19,004 nt of DNA from an uncultured Olegusella sp. (GTDB lineage: Bacteria > Actinomycetota > Coriobacteriia > Coriobacteriales > Atopobiaceae), in assembly GCF_947253395.1 (NCBI RefSeq), contig NZ_CAMXYY010000024.1:1-19004 (forward strand), read 5' to 3'. A program made the position numbers and the translations under genes. This document shows, piece by piece, positions 7,613-14,852 of the stretch (positions within the stretch are counted from its first letter, which is position 1; every line of letters starts with the position of its first letter). A model generated the notes under the pieces. The model saw only the letters and a program-made list of their open reading frames with translations, searched no databases and was not told the DNA's origin.

Positions 7613-7651
7613 CCTCCCATTTCTTGGATATCGAGAAATGGGAGGTTTTTT
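7613..7651 (+). terminator. intrinsic terminator after PTS EIIA
   Basis: A 12-bp perfect stem, CCTCCCATTTCT (7613-7624) with AGAAATGGGAGG (7634-7645), has a 9-nt loop and is followed by six T (7646-7651). This is a textbook Rho-independent terminator closing the glucokinase/EIIA region. Confidence 0.95.
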
Positions 7652-7765
7652 GTATCAAAAATTGCGAAAAGTTAACAAGCGAAAGAATAGTTGGTTTTGA
7701 GATTCCCATTTTGCACAGGTGATGGTAGGGTGTTTCAACGCTATTTTTTTGTTTGGGGGATAGAT

Positions 7766-9088
7766 ATGGAAGCAAAACAAGGAAGCGACAGACTCGGTTT
7801 GCGTGATGGCCTCATCGTTGGGGTTACGCTTTTTTCCATGTTCTTTGGGGCGGGCAATCTGATTCTTGCTCCTCGTTTGGGCGTACAAGCGGGTACTGAT
7901 ACTCCGCTTGCCCTCTTAGGCTTTCTTGTTTCTGCAGTAGGCCTACCGGTGTTGACGATTGCCGCCGTTGCCTTGGCAGGAACTGCGCGTGATTTGGGAG
8001 GACGTATTCATCCCAAATTTGCCGAAATTTTTATGGCATTGGTCTACCTTGCCATTGGACCCTGTCTGGCAATTCCACGTACTGCATCAACCTCATTTGC
8101 AATGTTTGATCCGCTGATGCCAAAGCTAGACTCCACTGCTTTATTTTGGGCACAGTTAGGGTTTGCGCTGGTTTTTTTCTTGGTGGCATACCTTTTGGCC
8201 ATGCATCCCAACCGCTTGACCGAACTCATGGGTAAAATTTCTGGTCCCGCACTCATTGGCTTGATTGTGATTGTGGTGGGCATTACCCTGATTGACCCAC
8301 CTGCATCGACTCCAACGGCTGCGACTGCACCTTATGATGTGGCTCCTGTACTTGCTGGATTTACGACAGGCTACCAAACTATGGATATGCTGGCAGGTCT
8401 TGCTTTTGGCCTTGTCATCTCGATGAACATTCGTGAATTGGGTCTAAATGAGCCAAAGTTTGTTGCCAAGCAGGTCATGCGTTCTGGTGTGGTTGCAGGT
8501 GCGTTGATGGGTGTTATCTATATAGGCTTTGGCATAGTCGGCATGATGGTAGGTCCCGTGTTGGGTGGCACCTCTAACGGTGCAGATGTGATTAGCGAGG
8601 CTGCAAATCTGCATTTTGGTGTTGCGGGTACGGCTATTGTTGCTGCAATTTTTGCTCTTGCTTGCTTGAATGTATGTATCGGCCTTATCTGCTCAATTGG
8701 TGCATACTTTTTCCAGACCTATGGGAAGATGAGCTATAAGCAGTGGGCCTTGCTTATAGCGGCGGTGTCAGCCATCTTTGCAAACTTTGGCTTGGCAACA
8801 ATTTTGGGTTACTCGGTGCCCGTGCTTTCGGCACTTTATCCTGTGGCAATTGTACTGGTGTTGATGGGACTTTTGCCCACATCAGCTAAGCATTCCATGG
8901 CCTGGAAAGTGGCTGTGGCAGTATGTACGGTTGTGAGCGTAATCATTGCCTTCCGTGATGGATTTATGCCTAAGACGTGGCTGCCCTTTGATTTGCTTCC
9001 TTTGGCGGCTATGGGTATGGCTTGGGTGCTGCCGACGCTACTAGGCTATGTTGCGGGATTTGCGGCGGAGTTTTTACAACAACGGTAG
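7766..9088 (+). CDS. brnQ: branched-chain amino acid transporter (LIVCS family)
   Basis: Integral membrane cation-coupled symporter for leucine, isoleucine and valine. 440 residues, mostly hydrophobic, compatible with the family's 12 membrane helices. The N-terminal family signature FSMFFGAGNLILAP is at 23-36 and the second conserved block GPCLAIPRTAST at 98-109. Start ATG 7766 has TTGGGGGA upstream; a longer TTG-initiated reading from 7691 would add a charged, poorly conserved leader. The HAD gene follows after 42 nt with no terminator between, so the two are likely cotranscribed. A candidate promoter (TTCCCA, 17 nt, TAGGGT, in 7700-7735) is too weak to list. Confidence 0.95.
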   Translation: MEAKQGSDRLGLRDGLIVGVTLFSMFFGAGNLILAPRLGVQAGTDTPLALLGFLVSAVGLPVLTIAAVALAGTARDLGGRIHPKFAEIFMALVYLAIGPCLAIPRTASTSFAMFDPLMPKLDSTALFWAQLGFALVFFLVAYLLAMHPNRLTELMGKISGPALIGLIVIVVGITLIDPPASTPTAATAPYDVAPVLAGFTTGYQTMDMLAGLAFGLVISMNIRELGLNEPKFVAKQVMRSGVVAGALMGVIYIGFGIVGMMVGPVLGGTSNGADVISEAANLHFGVAGTAIVAAIFALACLNVCIGLICSIGAYFFQTYGKMSYKQWALLIAAVSAIFANFGLATILGYSVPVLSALYPVAIVLVLMGLLPTSAKHSMAWKVAVAVCTVVSVIIAFRDGFMPKTWLPFDLLPLAAMGMAWVLPTLLGYVAGFAAEFLQQR

Positions 9089-9130
9089 CTGCCATACGTT
9101 GCAAAGAGAGCCAGCAAAAGGAGAGTACGC

Positions 9131-9949
9131 GTGAATGAGTTCAAACTCATTTTGGCTGACATTGACGGGACAATTTTGCCTGCAGGCCATCATCAGGTCA
9201 GTGAGCGTACGACTGCCGCTCTTGAGGCGGCGCTCGATGCAGGTATTCGCGTAGGTGTGGCTACGGGTCGCGCACGCGAATGGGCAATTCCTATGTTGCG
9301 CAACAAGCAACGCCTTGCCGATACGATGCTGGCCACCAATGGTATGCAGGTTTTTTTGGATGGCGAGCTGCTGCACGAAGAGCATATCGACAATAAGCAA
9401 ATTGGTCGTATGACTGAGTTTTTGGAGCAACTCCCGCATGCTGGCTTGGTGTGTTTTGACGGTGGGGTACCGCAGCTGGTGGCAGGAAGCATAAAGGACA
9501 TGGGGCGTTGTTTTCCTAAGTATGTTGAGAGCTGCCGCATATTGCATGAACTGCCAAGTACGCGTACCGTCAAATGCAATGCCTTTCAAGTGGGCGATCT
9601 TGATAATACGCGCAGCTTTTCAGCCTTGCTCAATGAACAGTTTGACGATTTGAGTTTTGATGTACCACAGCCTGCGTGGATTAACGTTACACCGCGTGGT
9701 TGGTCAAAGGCAACGGGTATCGATTTACTTTGCCAAGCTATTGGTTGCAGCCTTGATGCAGTGGTAGTCTTTGGCGATGGTGGTAACGATGTAACTATGC
9801 TTGAGCATGTGCCATATTCTGTAGCAGTGCAAGGGGCAGCCCCTGAGGCTTTGGCAGCAGCACGCTATCATATTGGACGCTGCGAAGACGATGCGGTGGC
9901 TGCCACTATAGAGGCTATCGTGGCGGGACGGTGGGAAGCGCAAGACTAG
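9131..9949 (+). CDS. Cof-type HAD-superfamily phosphatase
   Basis: 272-residue cytosolic hydrolase of HAD subfamily IIB, which dephosphorylates sugar phosphates, nucleotides or flavin precursors. All four HAD motifs are present: D10-x-D12 in LADIDGT, T45 in VATGR, K193 in WSKATGID, and GDGGND with D216 and D220. The cap domain lies between motifs II and III (about 80-190). The start is GTG at 9131, backed by AAAGGAGAG ending 6 nt upstream; no in-frame ATG fits the conserved start. It lies 42 nt after brnQ. The substrate cannot be read from sequence in this promiscuous family. Confidence 0.92.
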   Translation: MNEFKLILADIDGTILPAGHHQVSERTTAALEAALDAGIRVGVATGRAREWAIPMLRNKQRLADTMLATNGMQVFLDGELLHEEHIDNKQIGRMTEFLEQLPHAGLVCFDGGVPQLVAGSIKDMGRCFPKYVESCRILHELPSTRTVKCNAFQVGDLDNTRSFSALLNEQFDDLSFDVPQPAWINVTPRGWSKATGIDLLCQAIGCSLDAVVVFGDGGNDVTMLEHVPYSVAVQGAAPEALAAARYHIGRCEDDAVAATIEAIVAGRWEAQD

Positions 9950-9970
9950 GAAGGTTTTGGTAGCAAGGTG

Positions 9971-9979
9971 TGCTAGACT
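9971..9979 (+). promoter_or_regulatory. extended -10 promoter of pheST
   Basis: TGC followed by TAGACT (9974-9979) fits an extended -10 promoter. It would start transcription near 9986, exactly at the 5' edge of the T-box leader. No good -35 box is present, as expected for extended -10 promoters. Confidence 0.45.
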
Positions 9980-9985
9980 TGCCCG

Positions 9986-10259
9986 CAGGCGATGACGGAG
10001 AGGTTTGCTTGTCGTATGACTTCAGACAGAGAGGGCACTCAGTGGTTGAGAGGTGCCTCTGAGGTTGACAAACAGAGTTCACTCTAACAGCTGCAACCCG
10101 AACGTATGCGTTAATTGCGCATATCACTAAGTGAGCCGTAAGTTCTACGACACAGAACAAAAGAGGAGACGGTGGGCAGACATCCACCGCTCAACTGAGG
10201 TGGTACCGCGGAGACATCCGTCCTTGGATTGCGCATTTGCGCGTCAGGGGCGGTTTTTT
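9986..10259 (+). promoter_or_regulatory. T-box riboswitch, tRNA-Phe sensing, controlling pheST
   Basis: This leader fills the gap between the HAD gene and pheS. The hallmark T-box sequence AGGTGGTACCGCGG is at 10198-10211, immediately before a terminator. Stem I features are visible: GGAGAG on the 5' side of the specifier loop (9997-10002), GTTTG/CAAAC pairing (10003-10007 with 10069-10073), and the AG-rich CAGAGAG segment. The specifier is read as TTC (10078-10080) in AGAGTTCACTCT, matching a phenylalanine codon and the downstream genes. A GGTGG/CCACC hairpin precedes the antiterminator. Uncharged tRNA-Phe should stabilise the antiterminator and raise pheST expression. T-box identity is very firm; the exact stem I fold is inferred by eye. 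Confidence 0.93.
10218..10259 (+). terminator. T-box terminator stem
   Basis: CCGTCC (10218-10223) pairs with GGGCGG (10248-10253, one G-U), with an inner GCGC/GCGC stem, followed by six T (10254-10259). Its 5' side is the partner of the T-box bases in the competing antiterminator, so it ends transcription when charged tRNA-Phe is plentiful. Confidence 0.9.
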
Positions 10260-10281
10260 ATTGCGTGAAGGAGGAAAACAC

Positions 10282-11349
10282 ATGGCAATGACCGACGAAC
10301 TTGCTGCCATTAAGGCACAGGTGAGGGAGGGTCTTGATAAGGCTCAGACGGTCGAGGAGCTCGAGCAGGTCCGCGTTGCGGCAACTGGCAAAAAGGGTCG
10401 CCTCACAGCCATCATGCGTATGATGGGAAAAGTCGCTCCTGAGGAGCGTCCCGCAATGGGCAAACTGGCAAATACGGTTCGCTCTAATATCGAAGCTATG
10501 ATTGCTGCACGCAGGGGCGAACTCGATCAGGCTGCTCTTGACAGGAAAATCTCTGCTGAGGCAGTGGATGTGACTCTACCTGGTCGTTCTTCTCGTATTG
10601 GCACCCAGCATCTCATCTCACAAATTCGTGAGGAGATTGAAGACGTTTTTTGCGGATTGGGCTATACCGTTGAGGATGGCCCTTATATCGAGGACGTTTA
10701 TCACAACTTTACCGCACTTAATGCTCCTGTTGATCATCCCAGCCGCTCGGCAAACGATACCTTCTATGTGGTTGATAACGCTCCTGAGGGTAAGGGTGAC
10801 TTGGGGCTTTCAAGCTCGGATTTGCTGCTGCGTACTCAGACCTCAGGCGTACAGGTACATGTCATGGAGCAGCGCAAACCGCCTATCTATATGATTTGTC
10901 CTGGTACCGTATTTCGTCCTGATACCGCAGATGCCAATCACTTGCCTCAGTTTACGCAGGTAGAAGGTTTGGTGGTTGACGAAGGTATCACTTTTGGTGA
11001 CCTTAAAGGAACGCTTGATTACTTCTGTCGTGAAATCTTTGGTAAAGATCGTGCGACGCGCTATCGTCCGCACTTCTTCCCTTTTACCGAGCCAAGCTGT
11101 GAGGTTGATGTCTCTTGTGGCGTATGCCATGGTAAGGGCTGCCGTTTTTGTAAAAATACTGGTTGGCTTGAGATCTTGGGCTGCGGCATGGTCGATCCCA
11201 ACGTTTTGCGTTATGTAGACATTGATCCCGAAAAATACACTGGCTTTGCCTTTGGTATCGGTGTTGAGCGCGTTGCTGCCCTGCGTTATGACCTGCCTGA
11301 CCTACGCATGTTGATGACTGGCGACGAGCGCTTCCTCAAGCAGTTCTAA
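10282..11349 (+). CDS. pheS: phenylalanyl-tRNA synthetase alpha subunit
   Basis: Catalytic subunit of the alpha2-beta2 enzyme that charges tRNA-Phe. 355 residues. An N-terminal coiled coil spans about 1-90 and the class II core follows. Motif 2 is GTVFRPDTADANHLPQFTQVEG split around 208-229, RPHFFPFTEPSCEVDV is at 262-277, and motif 3 FGIGVERVAALRY at 324-336. Four cysteines (C279, C282, C287, C290) in CGVCHGKGCRFC suggest a structural metal site, as in many Gram-positive PheS. ATG 10282 is preceded by AAGGAGG; a longer frame from 10237 would run back into the T-box terminator and is rejected. pheT follows after 31 nt. Confidence 0.98.
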   Translation: MAMTDELAAIKAQVREGLDKAQTVEELEQVRVAATGKKGRLTAIMRMMGKVAPEERPAMGKLANTVRSNIEAMIAARRGELDQAALDRKISAEAVDVTLPGRSSRIGTQHLISQIREEIEDVFCGLGYTVEDGPYIEDVYHNFTALNAPVDHPSRSANDTFYVVDNAPEGKGDLGLSSSDLLLRTQTSGVQVHVMEQRKPPIYMICPGTVFRPDTADANHLPQFTQVEGLVVDEGITFGDLKGTLDYFCREIFGKDRATRYRPHFFPFTEPSCEVDVSCGVCHGKGCRFCKNTGWLEILGCGMVDPNVLRYVDIDPEKYTGFAFGIGVERVAALRYDLPDLRMLMTGDERFLKQF

Positions 11350-11380
11350 TACCCCGCGCGACCAAGAAGGGACAATACTA

Positions 11381-13840
11381 ATGCGCGTTTCATATGAGTG
11401 GCTCAAGTCGATGATCGATGTGCCTGCCGATCCCAAAGGTTTGGTAGCTGAGTTTGTTCGTACAGGTACTGAAGTCGAAGCTGTTGAAAAAATGGGTGCT
11501 GACCTGCATAACGTGGTCACAGGTCAAGTGATTTCAAAGCAGCCTCATCCCGACTCAGACCATATGTGGCTCTGTCAGGTGTCCGTTGGCAAGAAAAACG
11601 TTGATAAAGAAGGCAATCCCGAGCCGTTGCAGATTGTCTGCGGTGCACAGAATTTTGAAGAGGGCGACCATATTGTTGTTGCTATGGTTGGCGCCGAGTT
11701 GCCTGGTGGCTTCAAAATTAAAAAGAGCAAACTGCGTGGTGTGGACTCTCATGGTATGAATTGTTCTCAGCGTGAGTTGGGATTTGGCTCTGATCACTCG
11801 GGCATTTGGATTTTGCCCGAGGATACGCCGGTGGGTCTCGATTTTGCTGATTGGTATGGCCTGTCTGATACCGTTATCGACTGTGAGATGACACCTAATC
11901 GCCCAGACTGCTTGTCGATGACAGGCGTTGCGCAAGAGACTTCGGCAATTCTTGATAAGGATACGCATATCGAGCTGCCTCGCATTGCCCATGAGACAGA
12001 GGAGCAGGCATCTGATTTGGTGGATGTGCAGATTGATGACCCTACGCTTTGCTCGCGTTATACTGCACGCGTGCTTCGTCATGTCAAAATAGGTCCTAGT
12101 CCTGAGTGGCTTGCTCGTCGCATAACTGCTGCAGGTGCTCGTCCCATTAACAATGTAGTAGATGTAACTAACTACGTGATGTTTTTGACGGGCCAGCCTT
12201 TGCATGCCTTTGATTTGAACAAACTCTCAAAGCGCGATGGCAAACGTCACATTGTTGTACGTGCTGCTGCCGATGGTGAGCATCTGGTGACTCTTGATGG
12301 TCAAGATCGTGTGCTCGATAGTGATATGCCTCTTATTACCGATGATGGTGCGGTGCCTATTTGCCTTGCTGGTGTTATGGGTGGTGAGAACTCCGAAATT
12401 GATGAGAATACAACCGATGTTCTACTGGAGTCTGCCTGCTTTGACCATGGTCATATATCCCGTACCAGTCGCAGGCTTGATTTGATGAGTGAAGCGTCTA
12501 TTCGTTATGAGCGTCAGGTGGATGCCGCCCGCTGTGCCGAGGCGTCTGATATCGCAGCAGCCTTATTTGAGCAATGCTGTGGTGCTGAGGTTTGCTCTGG
12601 CATAGTCGATGCGTATCCTGTGCCCGCAGTAGCGCCTGTAGTTGAGTTGCGTCCTGCTCGCGTGCGTCTGCTTTGCGGCGCTCCCGTGGATGATCAATTT
12701 ATGATTACTCGCCTGATGAGACTTGGCTGCAAGGTGGATACCAGCGATCCTACCTCTTTCAAGGTAACCGTTCCCACCAATCGTCCCGACTTGACCCGTG
12801 AAGTTGATCTTATCGAAGAAGTGTGCCGCCTGTGGGGCGAGGGTGACATTGAGCCAACTTTGCCTGCAGCACGCAATCATGCTGGTGGTCTGTCCGTTGA
12901 TCAGCAGCGCATTCGTCGCATTGGCGCTACTTTGCGTAGTTGTGGTCTATCTGAGACGAGTACGTATTGCTTTGCCGAGATGGATGATTTGACAAAGCTG
13001 GGTATGTCTGAGGAAGGCCGTGGCATTCCCGTACGTATCATGAATCCGCTGGTGGCCGATCAGGCCGAGATGCGTCGTAGCATTATTCCAGGATTGCTTC
13101 GTTCGGTGGCATATAACCTTGATCATGGCACGCCCAACGTTCATCTATATGAAATTGGTCGCGTTTTTTATGGTCATCCCAAGAAGAGCTCGCCCGATGA
13201 ACCTGCTATGGTAGCAGCTGTACTTTGCGGTCGTTGGAATCTTGATGAGTGGGATACGAAATACGCTCAACTTGACTTCTTTGATGCCAAGGGAGTTATT
13301 GAACAGTTGACCTCAGCGCTTCGTCTGACCAAGGTCCGTTATAAGGTGGCAGAGCCCGAGAAGTACCGTTGGCTGCAACCTGGTCGTGCAGCTGAGATTC
13401 TTGCTGCTGGTGAGCTATTGGGTTGGGTAGGAAATATCCATCCGCTGGCTTTGCGTCGCTTTGACATTGATGAGCCAGTGGTTGCTTTTGAACTTTCACT
13501 GGCAGCGCTCTTGCGCCTTGCCAAGCGTGAGCTTCCTTACCAAGATGTGCCCACCCTGCCTGGTGTTGCAGTGGATCTTGCCTTGGTAGTTGACGAGTCT
13601 GTGACCTGTGAGCAGGTTATGCAACGTCTGCGTTCAGCTGGTGGCAAACTTTTGCGTGAAGTTCAGCTCTTTGATGTCTATCGCGATACTGTGCGTGTTG
13701 GCGCAGGTAAAAAGTCGATGGCGTTCTCACTGACCTATCGTGCTGATGACCATACGTTGACCTCAGATGAGGTAGAAAAAGCACATAGTAAGCTGGTCAC
13801 TAAGGTCACAAAATCTACGGGTGGTGAAGTTCGCTCTTAA
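11381..13840 (+). CDS. pheT: phenylalanyl-tRNA synthetase beta subunit
   Basis: 819-residue beta subunit, full length for the bacterial family. Domains in order: a short N-terminal part (MRVSYEWLKSMIDV), a tRNA-binding OB fold (about 39-150, with HPDSDHMWLCQV), the B3/B4 editing domain that clears Tyr-tRNA-Phe (about 210-385, with INNVVDVTNYVM and GQPLHAFD), B5 (about 415-480, ending VTVPTNRPDLTREVDLIEEVCRLWG), the catalytic-like core, and the C-terminal anticodon-binding FDX-ACB domain (about 725-819). AAGAAGGGA lies before ATG 11381. It is cotranscribed with pheS under the T-box and followed after 58 nt by a phospholipase-C-like gene. Confidence 0.98.
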   Translation: MRVSYEWLKSMIDVPADPKGLVAEFVRTGTEVEAVEKMGADLHNVVTGQVISKQPHPDSDHMWLCQVSVGKKNVDKEGNPEPLQIVCGAQNFEEGDHIVVAMVGAELPGGFKIKKSKLRGVDSHGMNCSQRELGFGSDHSGIWILPEDTPVGLDFADWYGLSDTVIDCEMTPNRPDCLSMTGVAQETSAILDKDTHIELPRIAHETEEQASDLVDVQIDDPTLCSRYTARVLRHVKIGPSPEWLARRITAAGARPINNVVDVTNYVMFLTGQPLHAFDLNKLSKRDGKRHIVVRAAADGEHLVTLDGQDRVLDSDMPLITDDGAVPICLAGVMGGENSEIDENTTDVLLESACFDHGHISRTSRRLDLMSEASIRYERQVDAARCAEASDIAAALFEQCCGAEVCSGIVDAYPVPAVAPVVELRPARVRLLCGAPVDDQFMITRLMRLGCKVDTSDPTSFKVTVPTNRPDLTREVDLIEEVCRLWGEGDIEPTLPAARNHAGGLSVDQQRIRRIGATLRSCGLSETSTYCFAEMDDLTKLGMSEEGRGIPVRIMNPLVADQAEMRRSIIPGLLRSVAYNLDHGTPNVHLYEIGRVFYGHPKKSSPDEPAMVAAVLCGRWNLDEWDTKYAQLDFFDAKGVIEQLTSALRLTKVRYKVAEPEKYRWLQPGRAAEILAAGELLGWVGNIHPLALRRFDIDEPVVAFELSLAALLRLAKRELPYQDVPTLPGVAVDLALVVDESVTCEQVMQRLRSAGGKLLREVQLFDVYRDTVRVGAGKKSMAFSLTYRADDHTLTSDEVEKAHSKLVTKVTKSTGGEVRS

Positions 13841-13898
13841 GTACGAGCTGCCTCATAGGTAAAACTATCTCGCGCGCAAAGTTCGAGAGAGGAGGAAG

Positions 13899-14576
13899 AT
13901 GCCAAGCTGGAACATTCATACTGCGCAAGTCGAACAGCTGCTTGAGGAATATGCACCCTCTGAACTGGGAATTTGCGATTTGAATTGCTTTCTTTTTGGC
14001 AACTTCCTTCCTGATGTGTATGTGGGCTATATGGTGCCCCGTGTGAGCAAAATTATTGATTATCGTACGACCCATTTTGCCGATCCATATCATATGCCCG
14101 AGCCCGATTATCAGGAGTTTTGGCAAAGTTATGCCGAGTACAACCGAGACGGGGAAGGCCGCGTATCCGATGTAGTGCTTGGTGTTTGGGCGCATTTGGT
14201 GGCAGATCATCTGTATAACCACCATGTCAACGAGCTCATCGTCAAGCAGGGTCTTGAATACGGTGATCCACTGCGTATTCGAAAGCAGAGCGACTTTGAG
14301 TGCTTTGGCAGGACTCTCTCTATCTCTATGACGCCTCGTGTGACACCTGAGCTTATTGAGCAATGCAGAGCGTTTCCCCAATACGAGGTGGCTGAAGTTG
14401 ATGTGCGTGCGGCGGTTGAGGTGGCTCGTGAGATGGTGGTGACAACGCAGGTACATCACATCGGCAGTACTCCGTGCTACTCCTTGCTTGACGCCGATTT
14501 TTTCGCACGTGTATTCGATGAGGTTAATGCGACAATTTCTACGGGTTTGCTTGCCTATGCCGAAGACCTTTCATAG
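13899..14576 (+). CDS. zinc-dependent phospholipase C-like protein
   Basis: 225-residue protein resembling the zinc-dependent phospholipase C fold (PF00882-type) found as uncharacterised proteins in many Gram-positives. Candidate metal ligands follow the Bacillus enzyme's order: H7 (WNIH), D39 (GNFLPD), H59 (THF), H99-x3-D103 (WAHLVADHLYNHH) and H108/H109. The HxxxD spacing matches that of the true enzyme. There is no signal peptide, unlike secreted toxins, so an intracellular hydrolase is more likely and the substrate is unknown. The start has a strong GAGGAGG only 3 nt before ATG 13899. It lies 58 nt after pheT with no terminator between, so it is probably expressed with pheST. The fold call is moderately firm; enzymatic activity is not shown. 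Confidence 0.7.
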   Translation: MPSWNIHTAQVEQLLEEYAPSELGICDLNCFLFGNFLPDVYVGYMVPRVSKIIDYRTTHFADPYHMPEPDYQEFWQSYAEYNRDGEGRVSDVVLGVWAHLVADHLYNHHVNELIVKQGLEYGDPLRIRKQSDFECFGRTLSISMTPRVTPELIEQCRAFPQYEVAEVDVRAAVEVAREMVVTTQVHHIGSTPCYSLLDADFFARVFDEVNATISTGLLAYAEDLS

Positions 14577-14604
14577 CTGTTCACGTGGTGCCATAGTTCT
14601 GCTT

Positions 14605-14780
14605 GCCAAACGCCACGTTCTGTTTCAGAAAAAATGCCAAAAGCCACATTCTATTTCAAAGGGTCTGACGTTTGCCCAGGTAGATTTTTCTCGCGTGAAA
14701 TGAAACGTGGCGTTTGGCAGTCGGCATGAAACGCAACGTGGCGTTTGGCGGTCGGCGTGAAATGAAACGTGGTGTTTGGC
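14605..14780. repeat. inverted array of five 23-nt repeats with exact 31-nt period
   Basis: Five copies of a 23-nt unit reading TGAAA, four variable bases, then ACGTGGCGTTTGGC. Two are in reverse orientation (14605-14627 and 14636-14658) and three forward (14696-14718, 14727-14749, 14758-14780). Within each orientation the starts are exactly 31 nt apart. Between the forward units the 8-nt spacers are alike (AGTCGGCA, GGTCGGCG); between the reverse units it is GAAAAAAT. Outer reverse and middle forward units are 21/23 complementary and the inner pair about 19/23, so the block can fold as nested hairpins around a 37-nt centre (14659-14695). The second reverse unit is the most diverged. It sits between the convergent pheST and purF transcription units and carries no gene. 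I do not recognise the family. Confidence 0.92.
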
Positions 14781-14797
14781 GCCTAGCGCAAAGTAAT

Positions 14798-14842
14798 GCG
14801 CGGACTGCAGGTCGGCAGAAAGTGCCGATTGCAAATCCGCGC
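14798..14842 (-). other. long GC-rich hairpin just after the purF stop
   Basis: GCGCGGA (14798-14804) pairs with TCCGCGC (14836-14842), TGCA (14806-14809) with TGCA (14830-14833) and TCGGCA (14812-14817) with TGCCGA (14823-14828), around a 5-nt loop. That is 17 bp with two small internal loops. It begins 10 nt past the purF stop on the minus strand, and its 5' side on the plus strand carries GGTCGGCA, like the spacers of the neighbouring array. It probably ends or protects the purF mRNA, but no U-run follows on either strand, so a standard intrinsic terminator is not supported. Confidence 0.6.
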
Positions 14843-14852
14843 AGCTATGGTG

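Noticed and set aside
14605..14780. CRISPR array
   Set aside because: The period is 31 nt with 8-nt spacers that are partly alike, orientation flips, and no cas genes are present. CRISPR arrays have longer unique spacers in one direction.
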